Below are positions 16,355 to 25,593 of a stretch of 50,706 nt of DNA, piece by piece. This DNA is from Negativicutes bacterium. GTDB taxonomy: Bacteria; Bacillota_C; Negativicutes; Sporomusales_B; JARLHX01. Position numbers and translations under genes: made by a program. Location: assembly GCA_031292015.1 (NCBI GenBank), contig JARLHY010000001.1:1-50706 (forward strand). The letters are read 5' to 3'. Under the pieces are notes generated by a model, which was given only the letters and a program-made list of their open reading frames with translations, had not been told where the DNA came from and ran no database searches. Numbering within the stretch: position 1 is the first letter of the stretch; each line of letters begins with the position of its first letter.

Positions 16355-18928
16355 CTACTTGGTGATGTAATTGCCCAACTTATGCAACTTTACCGCGGCC
16401 GCCAGGGCAAGTCTTGTTTCAAACTGATCGATGGCACCGCCCAGAAGGTTTTCAATCCGGCGTTTCCGAAAGACCATAGTCTTATGGTGAAGGTACATTT
16501 TCTCCGCCGCTTCCTTCAGATTGGTACTCTGAAGAATCTGCTCAAGGGTAAAGAGAAAGTTGGTCCCTTTGAGCCGGTCGTAATCAATCAATTTGCCGAT
16601 TTTTTCCCGCACAAACTCACCCGCCTGTTCTTCCCCGCCCAGATTTGCCAGCAACTGAAAAAGCCCCAGGTCACGAAAGTGCTCTACCATACCGCCGCCC
16701 TCATTTTTGCACCTTGCAGAAACAACAGCGCTCCAGGCCTGCCGGTAGCCTTTCCAGATACTGTCCGGCCCGGCGACTTTATTACTGACACCGACAATGA
16801 TCTCAAGACCGGGATCATAATCCGCCACTTTTTCCTTCATCTTCAAGGCGAACTGCATGCTACTCTCCCAATGATCCAAAGTGTCATTTGTCTGACAGAG
16901 TATACCTATCCCGTCGGTGCAATCCCATACTAAGCGATCAGAGTTGTCGCTCAATAAATCGATCAGGCTGTTTTTCAACATTTGAAAATCGGTGGAATAG
17001 TCGCTGGTTTCCACCGTCACACCGGAAATCTTTTCAATGGACAACAAGCAGCAGAATAATGATTTGCCAAGGCAAATCCCCAGTGACTCGATGGTAGTCA
17101 TGTCCTGCCCATTGACCGGTGTATTTCCGGCGATAAGTTCATTCAAAAAATCACTTCTGCGCCGGAGTTCATAGGCCAGCGCCAGCATTCGCTTTGCCTT
17201 CCATTGGCCGGTAACGTCAAGCCCTACCACCGCCACCGTTTTTTTCCCATTGGCCAGATACCGCATCGGCGCCGTCCAGCTCTCGTAAAACCGTTTCTCG
17301 CCGCGACTATTCACTTCATAGACCGAAGACTGTGGTATCCCGGACAAAATAGTCCGCCGTATCTGGCTCAGCATGGCCTCGGCATCGAGAGCCTGGAATC
17401 GCTCGCGGGCCGTCCGCCTGACTGATTCCTCCTGCGGTCTGTCACCTGGCTCATCGCCGCCGAGAATTTCGATACAGCGGCCATCCTCATCCAAAATCAA
17501 ACTTATGTCAGGAAAAGCCTGGGCAAAATCCTTCAGTTTTGCTTCACTCTCGCGCAATGCTTCCTCGGCCTTTTCCCGTTCGGCGATTTCTTTCCACAAC
17601 TCATCGTTGACTTTAACCAGCACTTTCGTCTTCACTTCCAGCTCTGTCAACAATTCGTAGTTTTCCAGAGCGATCTGAGCTGTCTGAGAAAGATGGTTCC
17701 CCAGCACCAGACAAGCCACCGCCGAATTATTATGGCGGCTGACTCCATCGGCGGATATTCCCTGCTCGCCGAAACTGCAAAAACCGATCAAGGGCTTCCC
17801 TGACAAGACTTCCATCATGCCTGCGATTTCTTCCGCCGCTTTGTGCTCGCCCATGATTCTGGGCCGTAAAGCACAGTAAAAGACGATAGCCAAGGAGACA
17901 TCGCTGATCCCCCCCCGCATAATCGCCTGGCGCAGCCCTTCCGGTCCGGCGCTGATCAAGCCGTCCAAATCGGGTTTCATGATCGTAACGACATCGCCTA
18001 CCGCTGCCGGCTGCGTCAGTCGGAGGCCGCCTCGCTTGGTGATATAACTGGCGACGTTGACACTAAATTGCCGCATCGGGTTGGATATGCCAATCGTCGC
18101 TCCGGTCAGGTACGTTAAATGAACGCCCTCCAGTTCTTCCCGCGCCAGCCCCACCAACCCGCTAAAAACATCGGCCGCCGGAACGCCGTCCATCTCCAGG
18201 ACCTCCGGGCCGTCAACCGCGGTTACCGTGGCGGTTTTCGCCGTGGGGCGAAAACCGTTGGTGACTGCGATTCCGAACTGCAGTTCGGTTTCAAACATCA
18301 CCAGAAGCAAGCTATCTGAGTACGCCTGTTGTCCACACAAAACATAGTTTTTTTCCATCCGCCAGTCGTCGGCCGGCGATCCGCCCACAAGCGGAATCTT
18401 GCCCCGAAATTTCTCTTTGAGTACCTCAACAATTTCGAAAGAACGATCGTCACATTCACGGGTGTTACCAGGTGAAAACAGCATGGCGAAAACCCCGGTA
18501 CCCTTTCGCCGAAGTTCCCGATTACGCTCGGAATCGTCGTCCAAAAATTGCTTGATATCGGGAAAAGCGATTACTGCTTCTACAGCACCCTTCCAGTCTT
18601 TTGAAACATCTCGCCCGATTCCGATGTGAACCCTGATAAACGGTGACGCCAAAGCAACGACAGTCACCGTTTGATGGTGTATGCCCTCATGAATCTCTCC
18701 GGCCGTCGTGGCCCCGAAGACAGGTACCTCCTCCACTACACTGTGAATACCCTGCAGGACTTCAGTCAGGTTATAAGTCACCGATGCAAAAACCAAAACA
18801 GCTGAGACGGCGTATTCGCGTATCGACGACACGGCCTTTGAAACCGCCTCCGCTCCGGCGGCAAACGAAGAATCACCTCTGGCAAGCCCATGTCCGATTT
18901 CAATTGCCGGATAACCCCTTTTTCTCAT
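16355..18928 (-). CDS. FIST-PAS-PucR/CdaR-type transcriptional regulator
   Basis: An 857-aa soluble protein joining a sensor and a DNA-binding module. Residues about 10-210 form the FIST N-domain (VFASVTYNLTEVLQGI, VPVFGATTAGEIHEG) and about 225-400 the FIST C-domain (LIGFCSFGEQG). A coiled coil (about 420-455) and a PAS domain (about 455-590, ISLILDEDGRCIEILGGDE) follow, then a CdaR/GGDEF-like middle region. A PucR-family C-terminal helix-turn-helix lies at about 800-835 (ILQSTNLKEAAEKMYLHHKT). FIST domains are thought to bind small ligands such as amino acids. The ATG at 18928 has GGAGG five bases upstream. It is likely an autonomous one-component regulator; targets are unknown. Confidence 0.85.
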   Translation of the reverse strand: MRKRGYPAIEIGHGLARGDSSFAAGAEAVSKAVSSIREYAVSAVLVFASVTYNLTEVLQGIHSVVEEVPVFGATTAGEIHEGIHHQTVTVVALASPFIRVHIGIGRDVSKDWKGAVEAVIAFPDIKQFLDDDSERNRELRRKGTGVFAMLFSPGNTRECDDRSFEIVEVLKEKFRGKIPLVGGSPADDWRMEKNYVLCGQQAYSDSLLLVMFETELQFGIAVTNGFRPTAKTATVTAVDGPEVLEMDGVPAADVFSGLVGLAREELEGVHLTYLTGATIGISNPMRQFSVNVASYITKRGGLRLTQPAAVGDVVTIMKPDLDGLISAGPEGLRQAIMRGGISDVSLAIVFYCALRPRIMGEHKAAEEIAGMMEVLSGKPLIGFCSFGEQGISADGVSRHNNSAVACLVLGNHLSQTAQIALENYELLTELEVKTKVLVKVNDELWKEIAEREKAEEALRESEAKLKDFAQAFPDISLILDEDGRCIEILGGDEPGDRPQEESVRRTARERFQALDAEAMLSQIRRTILSGIPQSSVYEVNSRGEKRFYESWTAPMRYLANGKKTVAVVGLDVTGQWKAKRMLALAYELRRRSDFLNELIAGNTPVNGQDMTTIESLGICLGKSLFCCLLSIEKISGVTVETSDYSTDFQMLKNSLIDLLSDNSDRLVWDCTDGIGILCQTNDTLDHWESSMQFALKMKEKVADYDPGLEIIVGVSNKVAGPDSIWKGYRQAWSAVVSARCKNEGGGMVEHFRDLGLFQLLANLGGEEQAGEFVREKIGKLIDYDRLKGTNFLFTLEQILQSTNLKEAAEKMYLHHKTMVFRKRRIENLLGGAIDQFETRLALAAAVKLHKLGNYITK

Positions 18929-19310
18929 ACCAGCCTCCACAGCCCCAATCCTTATCGAAAAACCGCCAAAAAAATACAACATGATCAGGCTCCACTGGGG
19001 ACCCTGTTTCGTTCAGTGAGAAACAAAATATTTCGGTCAAGGTTTTCGATCTTTGCGGTTATTTATTGCCCAGTTGTCAGGCTCTTCCCGCCAACTGTGT
19101 TTCATAACTTGACGGCATCTTAGGTTTTTCGACATATTGGAAGATAATCCTTGTTTTTCCTTTATTTCCAGCGAAATTGAAAATCGCAACAACAATCTTT
19201 ACTTCTGCGGTCTTTCACAACGGCCGGCAGGAAACCAACCTGCCGCTTCAGTCAGCTATTTTGCATTACAAAGGAGGATCGGGCCGATACTATCGGCAGG
19301 AGGTAGACCT
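18929..19310. other. Divergent intergenic region, regulator / 3D-domain gene
   Basis: No gene was seen. It contains a perfect 7-bp stem-loop, CGGCAGG-AAACCAA-CCTGCCG (19225-19245), and a second short hairpin (CCGATACTATCGG) just before the ribosome-binding site of the 3D-domain gene. A TTGACG near 19102 with ACATAT 17 bp later could be a promoter for that gene (weak). No c-di-AMP riboswitch core was recognised, although such leaders often precede cell-wall enzymes. Confidence 0.45.
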
Positions 19311-19928
19311 ATGCATCAAATGTCCCGGCGTATTAAACGTCGCTATAAAAAACTCGCGGCCGCTTTGGCTGGCGCAGCCTGCCTTTCGGCGGCCGTCATT
19401 CACGGCGTGCCGGTCGGCGCTCATTTGCCCGGCCCGGCTGCCAAACCACTGGGCACCCGCCAGGGGACGGCTATAGGCCGAAGCACCCAGGAAAACCCGC
19501 TCACCCCCGCGGAGCTCGCGGTCGAAGCCCAGTCGGCCGCACCGCTGACCGGGCCGGACAACCCGTCGACGCGACAGGCCGCTTCCGAGGCCGACGCCGA
19601 GCGGGTTATTGAAATGACTGCCACCGCTTATGCCCCCGGCCCCCACGACAACGATCAGTGGGGCAGCAAAACCCACCTCGGCACTGAAGTCCGACCCGGG
19701 GTCATCGCCGTTGACCCCCGGGTCATTCCCCTCGGCTCGCGGGTCATGATCAAGTATCCTGACGGACATACTGAACATGCTGTGGCCGAAGATACCGGCG
19801 GCGCCATCAAGGGAAGCCGGATCGATGTAGCCAGGTGGACGGTGGCCGAAGCCAACCGCTTCGGCATCAAACCGGTCAGGGTGTATGTACTGAAAACACC
19901 GGCCGAAAGGAACGACTCGGTTGTATAG
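19311..19928 (+). CDS. 3D-domain cell-wall-active protein
   Basis: A 205-aa exported or membrane-anchored protein. The N-terminus is basic, then has one hydrophobic helix (residues 13-35) acting as signal or anchor, then a Pro/Ala-rich linker. The C-terminal 3D domain starts at MTATAYAPGPHDND. It contains GVIAVDPRVIPLGSRV and AVAEDTGGAIKGSRIDV, with the three conserved Asp. The 3D fold belongs to the double-psi beta-barrel group with lytic transglycosylases such as MltA, so it probably remodels peptidoglycan during growth, sporulation or germination. The ATG at 19311 has GGAGG seven bases upstream; the longer frame upstream has no such signal. The usual N-terminal G5 or LysM domain is absent. 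Confidence 0.85.
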   Translation: MHQMSRRIKRRYKKLAAALAGAACLSAAVIHGVPVGAHLPGPAAKPLGTRQGTAIGRSTQENPLTPAELAVEAQSAAPLTGPDNPSTRQAASEADAERVIEMTATAYAPGPHDNDQWGSKTHLGTEVRPGVIAVDPRVIPLGSRVMIKYPDGHTEHAVAEDTGGAIKGSRIDVARWTVAEANRFGIKPVRVYVLKTPAERNDSVV

Positions 19929-19986
19929 ACGCAGGCTACGGACGCCGGCCGGCTCCTTTCAGCCTGTTCCCGCCTGACTTATAAAA

Positions 19987-20223
19987 GCTGCACTATCAAT
20001 ATAGTCAGGCCGTTGATAATCCCCCATCTGCTTTGCACCCGTAAAGGGTAGGCCGCAGTTCTAAGCACTGAAGCGCAAGAACTGCGCACTTGGTCACACA
20101 ACCCCATTGCTAGCGTACTTCCCAGTACGCGTCGCTGCTGGGTTCGTGTGGCCGTCGTGCATCTGGGGGGTTCTGAACGGCCTGAAGAATAGGTTTCTCA
20201 ACAGGCTGCACTATCAATATAGT
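19987..20223. repeat. 237-bp structured repeat element flanked by 19-bp direct repeats
   Basis: GCTGCACTATCAATATAGT occurs exactly at 19987-20005 and again at 20205-20223. Between them, CAGGCCGTT (20006-20014) is the exact inverse of AACGGCCTG (20176-20184). Inside that are three nested hairpins: GCAGTTCT/AGAACTGC (20055-20062, 20078-20085), GGTCACACAACCC with GGGTTCGTGTGGCC, and GCGTACT-TCCC-AGTACGC. No reading frame fits. It looks like a non-autonomous mobile repeat or a large structured RNA. Confidence 0.6.
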
Positions 20224-20350
20224 ACAGCTTTTCTTGTTTCCACCGCCGCGGAAATCATTGAAATAATATAATTGCAAGAAAGAGGAGAAGATTTTATATG
20301 GTATTGTACCAAAATGGCAAAAATTCGGTTATAATGATCTCCAGTTCCGG

Positions 20351-20379
20351 TTGATAGACAACACAATGTTCAGTATGAT
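20351..20379 (+). promoter_or_regulatory. Sigma-A promoter of htpG
   Basis: The -35 is TTGATA (20351-20356), followed by a 17-bp spacer and the -10 TATGAT (20374-20379). Transcription would begin near 20386, directly at the CIRCE operator. Confidence 0.8.
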
Positions 20380-20386
20380 AAAATCA

Positions 20387-20413
20387 TTGGCACTCGTCAC
20401 GTGAGAGTGCTAA
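20387..20413 (+). promoter_or_regulatory. CIRCE operator (HrcA binding site)
   Basis: TTGGCACTC, nine bases, then GAGTGCTAA: the CIRCE inverted repeat with one mismatch to the TTAGCACTC consensus. It overlaps the predicted transcription start, so HrcA would block htpG transcription until heat shock. Confidence 0.9.
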
Positions 20414-20458
20414 CAACGCCATCTTCCGGAAGCTTACCATACCAAGGAGGCTTTGTTT

Positions 20459-22432
20459 ATGACCCAATCATCCAGTAGACAAACCCGCGAATTCCAAACC
20501 GAAACCAAACAGCTACTCGATCTGATGATCCACTCGATTTACACCAACCGGGAAATCTTCCTGCGGGAGCTGATTTCCAACGCCTCGGACGCCCTTGACA
20601 AGATTCGCTTTGAATCACTGACCAACCGCGAATTGCTTGAAGGAAACCCGGACTTCGAAATCTTCCTCCTTCCCGACGAAGCATCAAAAACCCTGACCAT
20701 CTCAGACAACGGGATAGGCATGACCTATGACGAAGTCGTCGAGAACCTCGGCACCATCGCAAAATCGGGGACCAAAGCCTTTTTGGAAAAACTGAAAGAC
20801 AACGGGGGGAGCGGCGCTGACGACCTTATCGGCCAGTTTGGCATCGGCTTCTACTCCTCCTTCATGGTGGCAAAAAAGGTAACTGTCATCACCCGGGCGC
20901 CGGGACAGAACAGGGGTGTGCGCTGGGAATCTGCCGGCGACGGCACCTATACCATCGAGGAATGCGACAAAGACGCGCGGGGAACGACCCTCGTTCTGAC
21001 CCTGCACGAGGATTACTGCTCCCCCGATCATCCCGCAGAGAACTTTTTGGATCGCTATACCCTGCAAAGCCTGGTCAAAAAATATTCCGATTACATCCGT
21101 TATCCGATAAAGATGAATTTTATCAACGAGGAAAAGCCCCGGGACGCTGACGGGAAAGTTATCGAAGACGCGGCGGCGGTCCGGACCACAGAGGTCAGGA
21201 CCTTAAACTCGCTGACCCCTCTATGGACAAAGAACAAAAACGAAATCACCAAAGAAGAATATCACCAGTTGTACAAAAACCTCTTCCATGACTGGGAAGA
21301 CCCGCTGGAGATTATTCACTCCAAAATGGAAGGGGCGCTGGAATACACCACCGTCCTGTTCATCCCTTCGCACGCTCCCTTTGATTTTTACCAGCGGGAG
21401 TCCACCTCCGGAATCCGTCTTTATTCCCGCAACGTTTTTGTCATGGAGAACTATAAAGACCTACTGCCGGAGCATTTGCGCTTCGTCCGGGGGCTGGTCG
21501 ACTCGCCTGACCTCTCCCTCAACATCTCCCGCGAATTGCTGCAGCACAGTGCTCAGCTGCAAAAAATCGGCAAAAATCTCGAAAAAAGCCTGCTGAAAAC
21601 CCTGGAGAACCTGCTGAGCAAGGATCGACCCAAATACGAAACCTTCTGGCAGGAATACGGCAAGGCCCTGAAAAGCGGCGTCTACTCCGACTTCAACAAC
21701 CGCACCAAGCTGCAGGAACTGCTGCTCTTTCCTTCTTCCCATGCCGCCGACGGGTTGACAACGCTGGCGGACTACGTGGCCAGAATGCAGGAAGGTCAGG
21801 CAGCGATCTACTATGCGGCAGGCAAGGACCGTTCTTCGGTGGAACGGCTGCCGCAGATGGAACTGCTCAGGGAAAAGAACATCGAAGTCCTTTTTCTCCT
21901 GGACCGGGTCGACGAATTCGCCATCGACGCCCTGCGGGAATACAAGGACAAGAAATTCCAGTCCATCAGCCGCGGCGACCTGAAACTCGAAGGCGTCGAC
22001 GCCCCGGAAATCAAGCAGGAAACTGAAAAAGCGACCAAGGAAAACGAGTCCCTGCTGAAAGCGGTGCAGGAACAGCTTGCCGGAAAAATCGCCGAAGTCA
22101 GAATCAGCAGCCGCCTGAAATCAAGCCCGGTATGCCTGGTCAGCGGCGACACCGGCATCAGCCTTTCCATGGAGCAGATTCTGTCGGAGATGGACAAGGC
22201 CCAGTTCAAAGCCCGGCGCATCTTGGAACTGAACCCGAATCACGAAATCTTCCGGGTATTACAAAAGCTGCATGGGGCCAACGCCGCACCGGAAGCCTTC
22301 AAAGACTATTGCGAACTTCTTTATGGCCAGGCTTTGCTTATGGAAGGCCTCACCCCCGACGATCCCGCCGGCTTTGCCGCCAAAGTCGCCGCCCTGATGA
22401 CCGCGACCGGCAAAAACGAAGCCGACCGATAG
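20459..22432 (+). CDS. htpG: Chaperone protein HtpG (Hsp90)
   Basis: A 657-aa cytosolic Hsp90 ATPase dimer that helps fold and stabilise client proteins. GHKL ATP-binding motifs are visible: REIFLRELISNASDALDKIR near 30-50, DNGIGM near 83-88, GTIAKSGTKAF near 97 and GQFGIGFYSSFMV near 123. The middle domain includes RGLVDSPDLSLNISRE and the C-terminal dimerisation region is intact. The start is ATG at 20459, eight bases after AAGGAGG; a TTG two codons upstream is too close to the RBS. It is a single gene with its own promoter, a CIRCE operator and a terminator. Confidence 0.97.
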   Translation: MTQSSSRQTREFQTETKQLLDLMIHSIYTNREIFLRELISNASDALDKIRFESLTNRELLEGNPDFEIFLLPDEASKTLTISDNGIGMTYDEVVENLGTIAKSGTKAFLEKLKDNGGSGADDLIGQFGIGFYSSFMVAKKVTVITRAPGQNRGVRWESAGDGTYTIEECDKDARGTTLVLTLHEDYCSPDHPAENFLDRYTLQSLVKKYSDYIRYPIKMNFINEEKPRDADGKVIEDAAAVRTTEVRTLNSLTPLWTKNKNEITKEEYHQLYKNLFHDWEDPLEIIHSKMEGALEYTTVLFIPSHAPFDFYQRESTSGIRLYSRNVFVMENYKDLLPEHLRFVRGLVDSPDLSLNISRELLQHSAQLQKIGKNLEKSLLKTLENLLSKDRPKYETFWQEYGKALKSGVYSDFNNRTKLQELLLFPSSHAADGLTTLADYVARMQEGQAAIYYAAGKDRSSVERLPQMELLREKNIEVLFLLDRVDEFAIDALREYKDKKFQSISRGDLKLEGVDAPEIKQETEKATKENESLLKAVQEQLAGKIAEVRISSRLKSSPVCLVSGDTGISLSMEQILSEMDKAQFKARRILELNPNHEIFRVLQKLHGANAAPEAFKDYCELLYGQALLMEGLTPDDPAGFAAKVAALMTATGKNEADR

Positions 22433-22476
22433 ATCAGAGGCGTTGACCGCGCCTGCCGGAATATATGGTAGTTTTT

Positions 22477-22515
22477 ACACAGCCTTTCATCTGCATTGAG
22501 GGCTGTGTTTTTCTT
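22477..22515 (+). terminator. Intrinsic terminator of htpG
   Basis: ACACAGCC (22477-22484) pairs with GGCTGTGT (22501-22508), followed by TTTTTCTTT. Confidence 0.85.
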
Positions 22516-22624
22516 TACCTGATTTCAAGGTAATCGGGGCCGGCGATTGAGGTTGCGTGCTGCCGGATTACTTGGTGCGCTTTGGGAATAATAGAATAAC
22601 CGACCACCTTCTGGAGGCTTACTG

Positions 22625-24499
22625 TTGGAAAAAAACATCCTGGCTATTTTGATACGGGCCGCCAAAACGTTTTTGGTTTATCAGCCGCCGTCAACTCCGC
22701 ATCGTTTTGTCCTGGCTGAGAATGATGACGACAATAATGAAAACCCTGCGGAAAGTGATCCCCTGGGTCAAATCATCGCCCAGCATGAAACCCTGCTTCG
22801 TCAGGCGCGCCGCCTCAGCAGGTTCATGGAAAGACTGAGCGCGTCCCTGGTGAGTGGAGAATCTTTGTCCCGTCTCGACGAATTGAAAAAAAGCTATGAT
22901 GCGTTGGCTGTAGAGCAGGCCAAACTGACCCCCTTGCTGATGGGTTACTCCGGCAGCGATCAAAATATGTCAGATCAGCCGATCAGTGCCATCTTGGAGG
23001 AAAATCGCCGGACGATCGAAGCTCTCTATGAGTTGCCGGCCAGTCAGGGAGTGGCGATTCGAATTTTTGACATCGCCGTCCTACCGCCGGCGAAAGCCAT
23101 GCTGTTATATTTGGAAGGTCTCAGCGATAAAAAGATGGTCGGCCGGATGGTGCTGGAACCATTGATGTCGCTTAAAGGTCAACAACAAGAAAGCGAACCG
23201 GACGCAGTTGTTTCCCGTCTTCTTTGCCGACACCTTCCTGCCGGCGGCACTTCGCTGGCGTCAAACTTCGCCGCCGTCCAGGACGGGGTCAATAGCGGCT
23301 ATACAGCCCTGTTTATTGAAGGATGCACTGAGGCAATTTTAATTGATACCAAGGAAATCGAGCACCGGGCAGTTGAGCGGCCGCTTATCGAACAAACCGT
23401 CCGCGGTTCGCAACAGGGTTTCACTGAACTGCTCAACACCAATGTGGCTCTGATCAGAAACTCCCTGATGGTAAGCGACCTTGTCAGCGAAACCTTCGTG
23501 TTGGGAACCCGAAGCCGGACAAAATGCGCCGTGTTGTACATTAAATCATTGGCCAATCCCCGGCTCGTGGCGGAGGTCAAACGGCGGATCGAAGGTCTCA
23601 AAGTAGATTATATCGGTGATACCAGCACGCTTGATCTGTACATTGAAGATTCACCCTCCAACCCTTATCCTCAGGCGCTGATTACCGAGCGGCCCGACCG
23701 GGTTGTCTCCCACCTGGCGGAAGGGCGAGCCGCAGTTGTCTTGGACGGCTGTCCGACCGCGCTTGTGGTACCGGTTACGCTCCTCACGCTGCTGCACTCC
23801 CCGGACGACTACAGCATGCAATATTTTTATTCTTCCCTGATGCGGACCCTCAGAATCATCGGGGCCGCCCTGTCGATGCTATTGCCGGCGTTTTACCTAT
23901 CCATCAGCATCCATCATCCCGAAGCCATTCCCACCGACCTGATGCTGACCATTGCAACAGCCAGACAACAAGTACCTTTTCCCAGCCTGGTGGAAATCCT
24001 CATCATGGAGCTCGCTTTTGAACTTATCCGTGAAGGAGGAATCCGCGTCCCCGGCATTCTTGGCCCGACCATCGGAATAGTGGGAGCCATCATTATCGGG
24101 CAGGCAGCGGTGGTTGCAAAAATCGTCAGCCCTATCATGATTCTCATTATCGCGGTCACCGGCCTGGCTTCCTATGTCGTCCCCGATTACCGACTGGCCA
24201 ACGCCATCCGCCTGACCCGCTTCGGCTTTCTTCTGCTTGCGGCCAGTTTTGGCCTGGTCGGAGTGGCAGCCGGAATGGTCTCGCTGGGAGCTGCTTTAGG
24301 AGGCCTAAAGTCTTTCGGCGTTCCCTACCTGGCCCCCGTCACGCCCCGGACCTTTTATGGCCGGGATGTTGTGTTGCGCGGGCCTGTATATGACCAGGAA
24401 CTGCGGCCGGATTTTCTGCAGCCGCTGGATAAATACCGTCAGCCGCACATCAGCCGGACCTGGAAGCAGGCACCGCCGGAGGGAAGCGAAGACCGATGA
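22625..24499 (+). CDS. Spore germination receptor subunit A (GerA family)
   Basis: A 624-aa inner-membrane subunit of a germinant receptor. The start is TTG at 22625 with GGAGG seven bases upstream. After an unusually long, charged N-terminus (about residues 1-150, acidic with a coiled-coil tendency), the conserved GerA soluble domain begins around GVAIRIFDIAVLPPAKAMLL. It contains VRGSQQGFTELLNTNVALIR near 260. The C-terminal membrane domain has about five helices, including LELIREGGIRVPGILGPTIG-like sequence near 465-485. With GerB and GerC it forms the complex that senses nutrients and triggers germination in the dormant spore. The extended acidic N-terminal region, with ENDDDNNENPAESDP, is larger than in typical GerA proteins. 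Confidence 0.93.
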   Translation: MEKNILAILIRAAKTFLVYQPPSTPHRFVLAENDDDNNENPAESDPLGQIIAQHETLLRQARRLSRFMERLSASLVSGESLSRLDELKKSYDALAVEQAKLTPLLMGYSGSDQNMSDQPISAILEENRRTIEALYELPASQGVAIRIFDIAVLPPAKAMLLYLEGLSDKKMVGRMVLEPLMSLKGQQQESEPDAVVSRLLCRHLPAGGTSLASNFAAVQDGVNSGYTALFIEGCTEAILIDTKEIEHRAVERPLIEQTVRGSQQGFTELLNTNVALIRNSLMVSDLVSETFVLGTRSRTKCAVLYIKSLANPRLVAEVKRRIEGLKVDYIGDTSTLDLYIEDSPSNPYPQALITERPDRVVSHLAEGRAAVVLDGCPTALVVPVTLLTLLHSPDDYSMQYFYSSLMRTLRIIGAALSMLLPAFYLSISIHHPEAIPTDLMLTIATARQQVPFPSLVEILIMELAFELIREGGIRVPGILGPTIGIVGAIIIGQAAVVAKIVSPIMILIIAVTGLASYVVPDYRLANAIRLTRFGFLLLAASFGLVGVAAGMVSLGAALGGLKSFGVPYLAPVTPRTFYGRDVVLRGPVYDQELRPDFLQPLDKYRQPHISRTWKQAPPEGSEDR

Positions 24500-25593
24500 G
24501 TTACCAACCAGGTGTGACCGGATTGTTTGAAGCTCTGTCCTTTGTATTTATCATCACTATTCCCCGGGTTTATCTGACCACCGGAGCAACTGTTCTGGAG
24601 CGCGGCGGGCAGTTCAGCTGGATCAGCGTCCTGCTGGCCGGACTATACAGTGTCATGGGCGTATACCTGTTGCTCTATGTTTTCACCCGCATTCCAGGCG
24701 ATCTCTTTGCCGTTTCCCACCAGCTTCTCGGCAGGACGGGGGCTTGGCTGATCAGCCTGTATTATTTCTTCATCTTCTGGTTCAACGGGATTTTACTTTT
24801 GCGACAGTTTGCCGAAAATACGCTGACCACGGCCCTCCCTCATATGGATTTTCAAATTGTAGTGGCTTTTTACGTCATATTTGCCGGCCATCTTTGTTTT
24901 CTCTCGCTGGGTGGCATCGCCCGGTGCACCGGTTTGTTTCTGTGGTATATGGTGGTTTTATTTTTGGCTATCTGCTTTCTGCTGCTGCCCTACTACAACT
25001 TTTACCACCTGACCCCCTGGCAGGGACACGGCGTCATGAAGGGCCTACGACTCAGCCTGGAGGCAGCCGGCACCAACATCGGCGTCATGGCGCTGTTTAT
25101 TATGGCGCCGAGTTTTCAAAATCTGCGAACCATCAGGGCCGCCACCGTCTATGGCCTCGGACTGTCGGTATCGCTTAGAGCTTTCCATACCATCGTTTAT
25201 CTAATGGTGTTCGGCCTGTCGGTCAGCGTGGAAAAAATGCTGCCCTTCTTCGAAATGGCCCGCATCGTTTATCTCAGCCGATACCTGCAGCATATTGAGG
25301 CAGTGCTCATTCTGCTCTGGGTGCTGTCCGGCCTGCTGGCCATTGCAGGCAGCATGTATGTTGCCATGTATGTCCTGGCGCGGCTGCTTTCCCTGCCCAC
25401 ACTGCGGCCTTTCCTGCCCCTGCTCATGCTCCTCACAGGCGGTCTGGCCCTTTTATTCGAGTCGGTCGATAAGGTTCTTGCCGCCGACGCGCTATTCACT
25501 CATCTGGGCCTGATCGGTCTGTATGTAATACCCGCCGCTTTATTTCTGGCCACCCTGCTAAAAGCGAGGAACAAGCCATGCGTACGCCAATAG
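24496..25593 (+). CDS. Spore germination receptor subunit B (GerB family)
   Basis: A 365-aa integral membrane protein of about ten helices, in the amino-acid/polyamine transporter superfamily, which contributes the germinant-binding pocket of the receptor. It starts with ATG in an ATGA overlap with the gerA stop, so translation is coupled. The N-terminus GVTGLFEALSFVFIITIPRV is the usual first helix. The conserved region around WFNGILLLRQFAENTL fits the family. It overlaps gerC by 16 bp. Which nutrient is sensed cannot be read from sequence. Confidence 0.93.
   Translation: MSYQPGVTGLFEALSFVFIITIPRVYLTTGATVLERGGQFSWISVLLAGLYSVMGVYLLLYVFTRIPGDLFAVSHQLLGRTGAWLISLYYFFIFWFNGILLLRQFAENTLTTALPHMDFQIVVAFYVIFAGHLCFLSLGGIARCTGLFLWYMVVLFLAICFLLLPYYNFYHLTPWQGHGVMKGLRLSLEAAGTNIGVMALFIMAPSFQNLRTIRAATVYGLGLSVSLRAFHTIVYLMVFGLSVSVEKMLPFFEMARIVYLSRYLQHIEAVLILLWVLSGLLAIAGSMYVAMYVLARLLSLPTLRPFLPLLMLLTGGLALLFESVDKVLAADALFTHLGLIGLYVIPAALFLATLLKARNKPCVRQ

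Noticed and set aside
16070..16933. 287-aa plus-strand frame
   Set aside because: Mostly antisense to the FIST-PAS-PucR gene, no ribosome-binding site and no recognisable domain.
22550..22610. Sigma-G promoter for the ger operon
   Set aside because: An AATAATA near 22590 is suggestive, but no convincing -35/-10 pair with correct spacing could be placed.
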